A stretch of 64,000 nt of DNA, taken from contig NC_015501.1 in NCBI RefSeq assembly GCF_000212375.1, positions 1,240,001 through 1,304,000 of the forward strand. The letters run 5' to 3'. Source of the stretch: Porphyromonas asaccharolytica DSM 20707. GTDB taxonomy: Bacteria > Bacteroidota > Bacteroidia > Bacteroidales > Porphyromonadaceae. This document shows positions 1 through 8,221 of the stretch, piece by piece. The first letter of the stretch is position 1; every line of letters starts with the position of its first letter. A program made the position numbers and the translations under genes. Below the pieces are notes generated by a model. That model did not search any database. It saw only the letters and a list, made by a program, of their open reading frames with translations, and was not told where the DNA came from.

Positions 1-158
1 ACGTGGATATTCGCCAATCGCCACGTGGAAAATGAAAATTCTCCACGTAGGCGACAAACAAAACTTCGGAGGAATCAAATGAAACTTCGGAGGAAATGAT
101 TCGTCCCCACGTGGAGAATAAAAAATAGCCACGTGGAAAACGCCAAATTTCCACGTGG
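1..158 (+). repeat. Family 1 phased palindrome array, copy A (cut by window start)
   Basis: CCACGTGG-type sites begin at 21, 43 (CCACGTAG), 107, 129 and 151; a further site, ACGTGG at base 1, is cut by the window edge. Spacings are 22, 22, 64, 22 and 22 bp. The 64-bp gap holds two CTTCGGAG boxes at 64 and 85, so the whole element reads as eight boxes about 21-22 bp apart with AT-rich spacers. The last two sites form an inverted repeat with arms AATAGCCACGTGGAAA and TTTCCACGTGGCTATT. The same layout recurs near 21.3, 36.1 and 59.1 kb. Function unknown. Confidence 0.85.
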
Positions 159-175
159 CTATTTTCTTTGAGTGT

Positions 176-183
176 TATCTTTG
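176..183 (+). promoter_or_regulatory. Bacteroidetes-type promoter -7 box upstream of mod
   Basis: TATCTTTG fits the TAnnTTTG consensus. The -33 region would fall on the last CCACGTGG site of array A (151-158), so that site could affect initiation. Start site expected near 190; the transcript would read the short ORF at 202 and then mod. Confidence 0.55.
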
Positions 184-201
184 CAGAGTAGTACGACAGC
201 T

Positions 202-282
202 ATGGCACAAGATAAAATTGAGGTAGACATATCAGAGGACTTGCCGAGTCTACGCTTGGGGAGATCTCTAGGCACTCTATAA
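202..282 (+). CDS. Possible 26-residue leader peptide or gene remnant
   Basis: An ATG about 12 nt after the predicted transcription start opens a 26-codon frame beginning MAQDKIEVDISEDLP and ending in TAA at 280-282. It is too short for a domain call and I do not recognise it. It could be a translated leader of the mod operon, or the truncated 5' end of a lost gene. Only the promoter placement and the clean start codon support it. Confidence 0.25.
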   Translation: MAQDKIEVDISEDLPSLRLGRSLGTL

Positions 283-346
283 TTCGTATATTTGCCTAAC
301 CAAAATCAAGATCCCATCACTACCCACTACCTACTACCTACTAACA

Positions 347-2470
347 ATGCCCCAACGACTAACCTCTATCTCTCCAGATGGTAGCGAGCTGACCATCGAG
401 GCGCTACGTCAGATAGCACCCTCCTGCATAACCGAAGTCAAAGACCCCCAGAGTGGAGCTATACGTCAGGTCGTCAACTTTGACGTCTTGCGCACCCTCC
501 TAGGCGACCAGACCATCGAGGCTGGTACCGAGATGTATAGCTTCATCTGGCCTGGCAAGCAATCTGCACGACGTGAAGCTGCCACCCCCATCACAGATAC
601 CCTACGGCCCGTGCTGGAGGATTCTGTTGACTGGGACAATACGGAGAATCTCTACATCGAGGGGGACAACCTGTCTGTCCTCAAGCTCTTACAGCGTAGC
701 TATGTAGGCAAAGTCAAGATGATCTACATCGATCCGCCCTACAATACAGGCAAAAACCTCATCTACAAAAACAGATTCTATACAGATACCAAAGAATATC
801 TTGAAAGTACTGGGGTCTATAGTGATAATGAAGGTTGGTTGTATTGCAATAAATCTACCAATGGACGTTTTCACTCGGATTGGTGTTCTATGATTTATTC
901 TCGTCTTTTACTCTCTAGATCACTGTTGTCAGAAGATGGTATTATCTGCTTAACGATTGATGACAGTGAAGTCCAAAATGTAATTTCAATCATGAATGAG
1001 ATCTTTGGAGAGTCAAATCATTTGGCGACAATAGTAGTTAAAAACAATCCTTCTGGTCGTTCAACAACAAAGGGAGTTTCTATAGCGCATGAATATGCTC
1101 TCTTTTATGGAGTAAAAGAGGGTACTGTTTTAGGAAGATTGCCGAGAAATGATGATCAAATTGCCAGGTATAAAGAGATGGATAATTTAGGTGCATATGA
1201 ATGGGTCAACTTTAGAAAACATGGAGGATATAGAGAGGATGCGCCTTCTATGTATTATCCTATATATGTTAAGGTTGATGGTTCAGGCTTTAGAATACCT
1301 AAGATGAAGTGGAATGAAAAGGACAAAGAGTATACTATCTTAGAACCCGTGGAAGAAGACGAACTTATATCATGGCCTATTGACGATCAAGGTAGAGCTA
1401 GAAGATGGAAGTGGGGGTTAGAAAGAGCATTGTCGAGCTCTTCAGAGATGTCTGTAAGGAGGGATAGAAAAGGAATTCCTTCAGTTTACATCAAATCAAG
1501 AATGAATGAAGAGGGAATGTTGCCTTTAACCGTTTGGGATGACAAAAGGTACTCGTCAACGGAGTATGGTGCTAATTTACTGAAGAATCTCCTTGGAACA
1601 AATTGTTTTGATTATCCTAAGTCTCTATATGCTGTCATTGATTCTTTAAGAATAGGCTCCGATCCAGATTCCATCGTTCTCGACTTTTTCAGCGGGTCGG
1701 CGACGACGGCGCATGCGGTGATGCAGCTCAACGCAGAGGACGGAGGGCATCGCAAGTTTATCTGCGTACAGCTTGCTGAGGAGACGCCTGATGGTAGTGA
1801 GGCTCGTAAGGCGGGCTACAAGACTATTCCCGATATTGCCAAGGAGCGCATACGACGTGCAGCAGTGGCCATTCGTAATGATCTTGAAACCGAAAAGATT
1901 AGAGCGCAAGCTAAGCTTGCTAAAGTGGCGATGGGGGAGGATGTGGATAAAGATCCAGAGTTGTGGGACAATCTGTATGACGACGCAGAGCGTAACCAAG
2001 CCCAAGAGAGACTGGACTCAATTGATAAAAGAAAAGAGTCCCTGGACACTGGCTTCCGCGTCTTTCGACTAGACTCGAGCAACTTTATCGATGTAAAGCG
2101 CACCCCTGCAGAGCTTGGTCAGGGTGAGTTGGATCTAATGCTAGACAATGTAAAGAATGATCGAAGTGGACAGGACCTACTCTACGGCGCGATGCTCTCG
2201 TGGGGACTGTCGCTCTCACTACCGCAGGCGGTCACGGTGGTAGATGGCTGTGAGATCTACAACGTGGACGAGGGTGCCCTGGTGGCATGCTTTGCTAAGG
2301 CGATCCCCACGGCGGTCATCGAGGCTATCGCCGATATGCAGCCCAAACGTGTGCTACTACGTGATAGTAGCTTCGCCTCAGACAAGGAGAAGATAAACAC
2401 CTTCGAGCTACTCAAACAGCACCTCAACTGGGACGACAAGGAGGCGTTCGATAAGGTGAGAGTTATTTAA
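347..2470 (+). CDS. mod: Type III restriction-modification methyltransferase subunit Mod
   Basis: N6-adenine DNA methyltransferase of a type III R-M system. It gives the Mod2Res complex its sequence recognition and protects host DNA. The catalytic motif DPPYNTG is near residue 129, and the SAM-binding motif FFSGSATT follows near residue 447. This motif IV-before-motif I order is that of beta-class methyltransferases. The stretch between them is the target recognition domain. It is clearly AT-richer (24 G/C of 60 bases at 1201-1260) than the 3' part (37 of 60 at 2221-2280), as expected if this domain was exchanged by recombination. The 707-residue length is usual for the family. res follows after 14 bp and is presumably co-transcribed. 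Confidence 0.93.
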   Translation: MPQRLTSISPDGSELTIEALRQIAPSCITEVKDPQSGAIRQVVNFDVLRTLLGDQTIEAGTEMYSFIWPGKQSARREAATPITDTLRPVLEDSVDWDNTENLYIEGDNLSVLKLLQRSYVGKVKMIYIDPPYNTGKNLIYKNRFYTDTKEYLESTGVYSDNEGWLYCNKSTNGRFHSDWCSMIYSRLLLSRSLLSEDGIICLTIDDSEVQNVISIMNEIFGESNHLATIVVKNNPSGRSTTKGVSIAHEYALFYGVKEGTVLGRLPRNDDQIARYKEMDNLGAYEWVNFRKHGGYREDAPSMYYPIYVKVDGSGFRIPKMKWNEKDKEYTILEPVEEDELISWPIDDQGRARRWKWGLERALSSSSEMSVRRDRKGIPSVYIKSRMNEEGMLPLTVWDDKRYSSTEYGANLLKNLLGTNCFDYPKSLYAVIDSLRIGSDPDSIVLDFFSGSATTAHAVMQLNAEDGGHRKFICVQLAEETPDGSEARKAGYKTIPDIAKERIRRAAVAIRNDLETEKIRAQAKLAKVAMGEDVDKDPELWDNLYDDAERNQAQERLDSIDKRKESLDTGFRVFRLDSSNFIDVKRTPAELGQGELDLMLDNVKNDRSGQDLLYGAMLSWGLSLSLPQAVTVVDGCEIYNVDEGALVACFAKAIPTAVIEAIADMQPKRVLLRDSSFASDKEKINTFELLKQHLNWDDKEAFDKVRVI

Positions 2471-2484
2471 GTGCCACTAATCCT

Positions 2485-5400
2485 ATGCAACTCCAATACA
2501 AGCATCAATCATTTCAAGAGGAGGCGGCACGGAGCGTCGTGCGCGCCTTCCAGGGGCAGCCTAAGTATGACCGCTATGAGCACCAGATGGATCAAGGCGA
2601 GTGCGCAGATAGTCTCGTGAGTACGGGCTTTGGCAATGCACCGCTACAGATACCGTATGAGACTATCCGTAAAAATGTACGTACGATACAGATAGAACAG
2701 GGGATCAAGCCTATTGACCAGCTCGAAGGGGAGGGCATCAACCTAACCATTGAGATGGAGACGGGTACGGGCAAGACCTACACCTATATCAAGACGATGT
2801 ATGAGCTAAACAAGGCGTACGGCTGGAGTAAGTTTATCATCGTAGTGCCGAGCGTTGCCATCCGTGAGGGCGTTGCCAAGAGCTTTGAGTCGATGAGCGA
2901 GCACTTCGCACAGCTCTACGAGACACAGAGTATACAGCACTTCGTCTACAACTCCAAGCAGTTGACCCGTATCGACGCCTTCGCCAGCGAATCTAATATG
3001 CAGGCGATGATCATCAATATGCAGGCGTTCAACAGCTCCTTTGACGAGACGAAGAATAATAAGGATGCACGTATCATCTTCTCTCGTCGCGATGAGTTTG
3101 GCAGTCGTCGTCCTATTGATATCTTGGCAAAGACCAATCCGATCATGATCATCGATGAGCCTCAGAGCGTGCTGGGTGCTAACAGAGGAAATAAGACACG
3201 AAAGGGGATCAAGCTCTTTAACCCACTCATGCTACTACGCTACTCGGCGACACACCGTGAGGTACTCAATATGGTCTACCGACTTGATGCTATCGATGCT
3301 TACAACAAGCGTCTGGTGAAAAAGATTCAGGTGAAAGGCATCAGCCAGAAAGGCAACAGCGCAACCAGTGGATACCTATATCTAGAGGAGGTGGTGATAC
3401 GTAAAGATCGTGCTCCCAAAGCGCGAATATCACTGGACATAAAGACTGCTACTGGTACGCGTCAGGTGAGCCGCCTTGTGAGACAGGGGGATGATCTCTA
3501 TGCGCTTAGTGGAGAGCTAGCGGAGTATCAGGATTTCTACGTGATAGAGTCTATCGATGGGCTCTCGGGCACGATACAGCTGCTCAACGGTCTAGAACTT
3601 TACGAGGGTGATGCCGTGGGGCGAGTCACAGAGGAGGCTATGCGTCGTGTGCAGATCCGTGAGACGATACGGACGCACCTCGAGCGGGAGCGGGAGTTGT
3701 ACCCTAAAGGGATTAAGGTGCTGAGTCTCTTCTTCATCGACCATGTGGATAACTATCGTCGTTATGAAGGTGATGCGACCTACAAGGGACGCTATGCGGA
3801 GATCTTTGAGGATGAGTATAGGCAGCTGGTACAGGAGCTGAAGGATGACGAGCTAAGTCGCTATGATGCGTCGTACCGAGACTATCTCTCTCGCTTTACT
3901 GCTGAGGAGGTACACAATGGCTACTTCTCACGAGACAAGCGTGGTAAATTTATTGACTCCAAGGTGAACCGTGGCGAGGGGGGCAGCAATGATGAGGATG
4001 CCTATGACCTGATTATGAAGAATAAGGAGCGACTCTTGAGTCTTGAGGAGCCGACACGCTTTATCTTCTCGCACTCGGCACTGCGCGAGGGGTGGGACAA
4101 TCCGAATGTCTTCCAGATCTGCACGCTCCGTGAAACAGACAGCGAGATCAAAAAGCGTCAGGAGGTGGGACGCGGTATGCGTCTCTGTGTGAATAGCGAA
4201 GGCAAGCGACAGGATGCCGAAGAGCTGGGCTGGAGCAGCACTTTTGACATAAACGTGCTGACGGTGATAGCTAGTCAGAGCTACGAGAGCTTTGCAGAGC
4301 AGCTACAGCATGAGATAGCGGAGGTGGTCAAGGATCGTCCGAGAGAGGTGACGGAGGGTCTCTTCACAGGGGTAGAGTACGAAACAGCATCTGGCGACAA
4401 GGAGGTGATTACCCCCGAGGTGGCACGCAAGATCTATCGTGCTCTGCTACGGCATGACTACGTAGATGATGCGGGTCTACTGACGCCGGCGTATCACGAG
4501 GCGAAGGAGCGTGGCGAGCTAAGCTTTGGCGATGATCTGGCACCGATGAGTGCTGTGATCATCCGTACGCTAGAGCGTGTCTTCGACCCGAGCTCATGGC
4601 GACTAGATAATAGTCGAGACAACAAGTCTGGGCATGTCGTCGAGGAGCAGTTGAAGCGCCGAGAGTTTCAGGAGCTGTGGCGTCGTATCAATGTGCGAAG
4701 CGTCTATCAGGTAGACTTTGATACGTCTGAGCTGATCACCAAGGCGATCACAGCGCTAGACGATCGTCTCCGTGTGACGGCTATACGTCTTGTGGTAGAG
4801 CGTGGAGAGATGAATCAGATAGAAGATGTGGAGGCTCTGCATCAGGGTACTGCTATGGTGCGTGAGCAGGCTACTACCTATCATCTGCAGGAGACAGTGA
4901 GTCAGCATGTACAGTATGACCTAGTGGGTAGTCTAGTCTCTGCAACGGGCTTGACACGACGCACGATCGTAGAGATCCTCAAAGGGGTGAGGAGGGAGAC
5001 TTTTGACAAGTTCAAGAGCAACCCCGAGGAGTTCATCCAGAGATCTGCTCGCATCATCAAGGATGAGATGGCACTAGCTGTGGTAGAGCAGATCAGCTAC
5101 CACCGTACGGAGCAGCGGTACGATACGAATGTCTTTACGGAAGAGACGATCTGTGGTCGTATCGGTGTGGATGTCATCCGAAGTGCTAAGTCTCTCTATG
5201 ATTTGGTACGTATAGACAGTCAGGTGGAGCGCTCATTTGCGGAGGATCTAGAGGATAGTAGCGACGTGGTGGTCTACACGAAGCTCCCGAAGGGGTTCTA
5301 CATCAACACGCCTATGGGAAGGTATAGCCCAGACTGGGCTATCGCCTTTGATGAGCATAAGGATATCAAGCATATCTACTTCATAGCAGAGACTAAAGGC

Positions 5401-5553
5401 ATCTCGTGGGAGCGCTCTGAGCTCCGTGGTGCTGAGGATGCCAAGCTGGAGTGCGCCGCTCGCCACTTTGAGGCGATCAGTGAGCATGACAACGTGGTCT
5501 ACGACGTGGTCAATAGCTATCAAGCTCTGATGGATAAGGTGATGGAGGGGTAG
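2485..5553 (+). CDS. res: Type III restriction enzyme subunit Res (helicase and endonuclease)
   Basis: ATP-dependent restriction subunit that translocates or signals along DNA and cleaves together with Mod. The Walker A motif TGTGKT lies near residues 93-98 and a DEAD-like box MIIDEPQS near residue 224. A superfamily 2 motif VI-like segment (QEVGRGMRL) lies near residue 565. A C-terminal PD-(D/E)XK nuclease site is visible as SPDWAIAF near residue 949, followed by IAETKG about 20 residues later. All catalytic elements are present and the 1022-residue length is normal, so the enzyme is probably active. It is partnered with the mod gene just upstream. Confidence 0.93.
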   Translation: MQLQYKHQSFQEEAARSVVRAFQGQPKYDRYEHQMDQGECADSLVSTGFGNAPLQIPYETIRKNVRTIQIEQGIKPIDQLEGEGINLTIEMETGTGKTYTYIKTMYELNKAYGWSKFIIVVPSVAIREGVAKSFESMSEHFAQLYETQSIQHFVYNSKQLTRIDAFASESNMQAMIINMQAFNSSFDETKNNKDARIIFSRRDEFGSRRPIDILAKTNPIMIIDEPQSVLGANRGNKTRKGIKLFNPLMLLRYSATHREVLNMVYRLDAIDAYNKRLVKKIQVKGISQKGNSATSGYLYLEEVVIRKDRAPKARISLDIKTATGTRQVSRLVRQGDDLYALSGELAEYQDFYVIESIDGLSGTIQLLNGLELYEGDAVGRVTEEAMRRVQIRETIRTHLERERELYPKGIKVLSLFFIDHVDNYRRYEGDATYKGRYAEIFEDEYRQLVQELKDDELSRYDASYRDYLSRFTAEEVHNGYFSRDKRGKFIDSKVNRGEGGSNDEDAYDLIMKNKERLLSLEEPTRFIFSHSALREGWDNPNVFQICTLRETDSEIKKRQEVGRGMRLCVNSEGKRQDAEELGWSSTFDINVLTVIASQSYESFAEQLQHEIAEVVKDRPREVTEGLFTGVEYETASGDKEVITPEVARKIYRALLRHDYVDDAGLLTPAYHEAKERGELSFGDDLAPMSAVIIRTLERVFDPSSWRLDNSRDNKSGHVVEEQLKRREFQELWRRINVRSVYQVDFDTSELITKAITALDDRLRVTAIRLVVERGEMNQIEDVEALHQGTAMVREQATTYHLQETVSQHVQYDLVGSLVSATGLTRRTIVEILKGVRRETFDKFKSNPEEFIQRSARIIKDEMALAVVEQISYHRTEQRYDTNVFTEETICGRIGVDVIRSAKSLYDLVRIDSQVERSFAEDLEDSSDVVVYTKLPKGFYINTPMGRYSPDWAIAFDEHKDIKHIYFIAETKGISWERSELRGAEDAKLECAARHFEAISEHDNVVYDVVNSYQALMDKVMEG

Positions 5554-5597
5554 TGGAGACCTAAAAAATCGATTTGGAAATTCGTTAACAAGCGGGT

Positions 5598-6407
5598 ATG
5601 AGCAGTCTAGATGTAGAGATAGATGCATGTTTGAACTTTTTCAATGATCGGGGGTGTGTTCTAGACTTCGGAAAAAAAGATTTTGATGAGTTCACTGCTA
5701 GAGAGATTGGTGTGCCTGTGTGCAAGACATACCAAGAGTCTAGAGGAAAATCTTTGATGGCGTATGTCTATGATTCCGAAACTCCTAAAAGGAATGTCAT
5801 CAAGCTGTTTGCAGCTTTAATAAGACACTACGAATTATCGGAAGCTCTTCAGAATGATCGTAGCAACAATCCCAAGCGGTACCAACAATATGAGAATTGT
5901 AAGGCTATTATAGAAAGGGAATTCAATGCCCTTGGTGAAAAGCCATTAGACTTGTCAGATCCAAATTCCTTTAATAGTGAATACATTAGGGATCAGATTG
6001 ACCTGATGAGAAAGTTTCAAGAGACCAATCCGACAGAGGCTATCGGGAAGGCGAAAGAGCTAATCGAAAGTTATTGTAAGACGATACTAGAAGAAGAGAA
6101 GATAGCGGTAGATCCTAAATGGAACATGACAAAGCTAGTAGATGAACTCTTTAAGCACTTCAAGCTAATGCCTAGTGATATAGAGGACGATATCAAAGGA
6201 GCTAAATCTATAAAGCAGATTTTAGGTAGTCTAAAAGCTATAACTCAGGGATTGGCAGAGCTTAGAAACTTCTATGGAAGTGGTCATGGTAAAACTTCTT
6301 CATATAAAGGGTTACAACAAAGACACGCAAGATTAGCCGTTGGTAGTGCAATTGTTTTGATTCAGTTTATCTGCGACACCCACGAGCGAAACAAATTACA
6401 CCCCTAA
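5598..6407 (+). CDS. Abortive infection family protein (Abi_C-like)
   Basis: A 269-residue protein whose C-terminal half resembles the abortive-infection C-terminal domain: a helical GKAKELIES segment, then WNMTKLVDELFKHF, then LAELRNFYGSGHGK, the conserved RN-Y-G-GHG signature. Such proteins are associated with phage defence, but the mechanism of this family is not well defined. It starts 44 bp after res in the same direction, so it probably belongs to the same defence operon. It is AT-richer than the surrounding housekeeping genes (26 G/C of 60 at 5821-5880), consistent with horizontal acquisition. No signal peptide, so likely cytoplasmic. The N-terminal 100 residues match nothing I know. 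Confidence 0.7.
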   Translation: MSSLDVEIDACLNFFNDRGCVLDFGKKDFDEFTAREIGVPVCKTYQESRGKSLMAYVYDSETPKRNVIKLFAALIRHYELSEALQNDRSNNPKRYQQYENCKAIIEREFNALGEKPLDLSDPNSFNSEYIRDQIDLMRKFQETNPTEAIGKAKELIESYCKTILEEEKIAVDPKWNMTKLVDELFKHFKLMPSDIEDDIKGAKSIKQILGSLKAITQGLAELRNFYGSGHGKTSSYKGLQQRHARLAVGSAIVLIQFICDTHERNKLHP

Positions 6408-6483
6408 AGAACCTCTAGAAACTTATGGCCTGATCAGCTCCTTGAGAACTCATGGTCAGCCGAGAGCTGTTGAAAATTAGTTT

Positions 6484-6491
6484 TACCTTTG
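6484..6491 (+). promoter_or_regulatory. Promoter -7 box for the PepSY-like lipoprotein gene
   Basis: TACCTTTG followed by C matches the Bacteroidetes -7 consensus and lies 62 bp before the ATG at 6553. A clear -33 TTTG at ideal spacing is not visible. Confidence 0.55.
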
Positions 6492-6552
6492 CGGTTGGGG
6501 GAAAGGATCTTTCTTTCCTCCACTACGAATCTAATAAGCCTATAACGAACCT

Positions 6553-7005
6553 ATGAAAAGAATCCTATTTATGGCGCTACTGCTGACTTGCAGTGCTGCA
6601 CTTTTTGCCTCTTGTGGAACAACGAAGGATTGGCACCTTAGTGAGCAGTGCTCGAAATTCCTAAATGAGCGCTACGCTAACGCACGCATCCTAGAGGTGG
6701 ACTACAACGATGGCATGGTCGAGGTGGAGATACGGCACGATAAGAAGGATAAGGAGGTGCTCTTCACCAATTCCTGCGAGTGGATCTCCACGAGCTGGGA
6801 TGTCGCTCGGAGAAATGTCCCCGCCGTCGTCATGAAGGCGCTCCAGAAGAAGTATCCCAATGCTCGCATTGACGATATTGACTTCGTAGAGATGCCTCGT
6901 GGCTCTTACTATCGCTTTGAGATAGAGCGTAGAGGTCAGCAAGATGAGTACGTCTACGTCACGCCTCAGGGGGTGATCACCGAGGTACGCGTCTATCACA
7001 AGTGA
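6553..7005 (+). CDS. PepSY-like periplasmic or outer-membrane lipoprotein
   Basis: A 150-residue protein with a lipoprotein signal peptide (MKRILFMALLLTCSAALFASC, lipobox FASC). Two repeats of about 60 residues follow, each with an F/Y-P-N-A-x-I pattern (RYANARILEVDY, then KYPNARIDDIDFVEM), resembling the putative beta-lactamase-inhibitor-like/PepSY-like fold (PF11396 type) common in Bacteroidetes. These proteins are exported and mostly of unknown function. The gene has its own promoter and a downstream stem-loop, so it is probably monocistronic. Confidence is high for a lipoprotein and moderate for the fold. Confidence 0.7.
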   Translation: MKRILFMALLLTCSAALFASCGTTKDWHLSEQCSKFLNERYANARILEVDYNDGMVEVEIRHDKKDKEVLFTNSCEWISTSWDVARRNVPAVVMKALQKKYPNARIDDIDFVEMPRGSYYRFEIERRGQQDEYVYVTPQGVITEVRVYHK

Positions 7006-7035
7006 TCCGCTAGCTAGCACACAACAATAACGCAC

Positions 7036-7070
7036 AAGGCGGGCTAGACGACAGTGTCTAGTCCGCCTTG
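7036..7070 (+). terminator. Stem-loop after the PepSY-like gene
   Basis: AAGGCGGGCTAGAC and GTCTAGTCCGCCTT pair across a 6-nt loop (one mismatch). No T tract follows, so it is a termination or 3'-end-stabilising hairpin of uncertain strength. Confidence 0.5.
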
Positions 7071-7083
7071 ATGTGTCATATCC

Positions 7084-7176
7084 GCTACTCGCCACGCTCG
7101 GATATGTACTCGAAAGCGCCAAAATGGGTACACGTCGTCTCCGATATGTACCCGAAAAAGGCAAAACGGGTACATG
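7084..7176. repeat. Family 3 phased palindrome array (GTAC cores)
   Basis: GTAC cores start at 7106, 7128, 7148 and 7170 (steps 22, 20, 22), with a weaker related box near 7084. They alternate as ATGTACTC, GGGTACAC, ATGTACCC and GGGTACAT, so neighbours pair as hairpins with 12-nt loops. The TC to CC change in the left arm keeps pairing with GGGTAC. The rest of the 7006-7477 intergenic region holds the stem-loop upstream and an isolated -7-like box TACCTTTG at 7387, with no gene I can support. Confidence 0.6.
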
Positions 7177-7477
7177 TTTTCTTTGATAGGCCCTTGTTTA
7201 GCTCAGAAGATATATATAATAGGAGAGCGTGTAGTGAGATGATCTTTGCTCTTTTCGGGATATTAGCCATTCTCTCTAGTAGGCGAAGCGCTATATGTGT
7301 GCGCTTACTCGGGGTGGTGGGTTGTCTTCGAGGCTTGCTCGTGACCTTTGACAGCAGGAGAGGAAGAGCTCACGTGGAGCATGTAGTACCTTTGCGGCGA
7401 AGAAGGATACTAGCTCGGACACGATTGTCTGATATTTGTGGTGCTCTAGCTGGTGAGGAACGGATGGTGGAGTCGTG

Positions 7478-8221
7478 TCAGGCGAGGTCGAAGGTGTGCC
7501 ACGAGCCGTGCCACAGGTCGACGGTGAGGAGCTTGCCGAGGAGGGCAGGTGTCTGCCCTAAGGCTAGCTGGAGCGTTTGGCTCGCCTGGATGCTGCCGAT
7601 GACGCCAGCGGTGGCGCCGATGACGCCAGGCGGTACGGTCTCCTCTGCGCTGTGCGGCTCGCTGTACAGGTCACGGTAGCGCAGACTACTAGAGGGTGCG
7701 AAGATGGTACACTGTCCCCTCCATCCCTCGATGGCACCATGCACAAGCGGCTTGGCGGTGCTGCGGGTGTAGTCGTCTAGGAGGTAGCGTGTGGGGTAGT
7801 TGTCCGTAGCGTCGACGATGATCTGGTAGTCGGCCAGTAGGGTCGCCACATTGGTCTCATTGAGTCGCTCGGTGATCGCTTCGATCTGAAGGGTACTATT
7901 GAGTGCGGTGAGACGCTTTTGCGCCTGGATAGCTTTGGGCTGTGCGAGGTCGGACTCACAGTAGAGGATCTGACGCTGGAGGTTGGACGGGGAGACGACA
8001 TCGCAGTCGATGATGGCGATGCGCCCGATGCCTGCTGCCGTAAGGTAGTAGAGTATAGGAGCACCCAAGCCCCCAGCGCCAACGACTGCCACGCTCGTCT
8101 GAGCGAGGAGTCGCTGACCCTCGGGACCTATCTCGGGGAGCTGTAGCTGACGTGCGTATCGTGCGCTGTCAGCGATGCCCGTGTTGCCAGTGCTGTTTTG
8201 GGGCGTGCGAGTTACATCCAC
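7478..8221 (-). CDS. thiF: ThiF-type adenylyltransferase (ThiS activation)
   Basis: Rossmann-fold E1-like enzyme expected to adenylate the C-terminal Gly-Gly of ThiS with ATP, the first step of sulfur loading for thiazole synthesis. The nucleotide-binding motif VVGAGGLGAPI is near residue 47, the IIDCDVVSPSNLQRQ segment follows, and the catalytic VDATDNYPTRYL motif is near residue 135. The zinc-binding CXXC pairs and the conserved cysteine of E. coli ThiF are absent: only three cysteines exist and none is paired. It is the last gene of the thi operon and overlaps thiH by 10 bp. The operon context makes thiF more likely than moeB. Confidence 0.88.
   Translation of the reverse strand: MDVTRTPQNSTGNTGIADSARYARQLQLPEIGPEGQRLLAQTSVAVVGAGGLGAPILYYLTAAGIGRIAIIDCDVVSPSNLQRQILYCESDLAQPKAIQAQKRLTALNSTLQIEAITERLNETNVATLLADYQIIVDATDNYPTRYLLDDYTRSTAKPLVHGAIEGWRGQCTIFAPSSSLRYRDLYSEPHSAEETVPPGVIGATAGVIGSIQASQTLQLALGQTPALLGKLLTVDLWHGSWHTFDLA

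Noticed and set aside
1-158. Array A as a CRISPR array
   Set aside because: The 8-bp palindromes with AT-rich 14-bp spacers are far below CRISPR repeat size and the spacers are conserved between copies; no cas genes are present.
7068-7679. A 203-codon plus-strand frame over the intergenic region and thiF 3' end
   Set aside because: It begins inside the GTAC array and overlaps thiF antisense; composition is Arg/Cys-rich without family resemblance.
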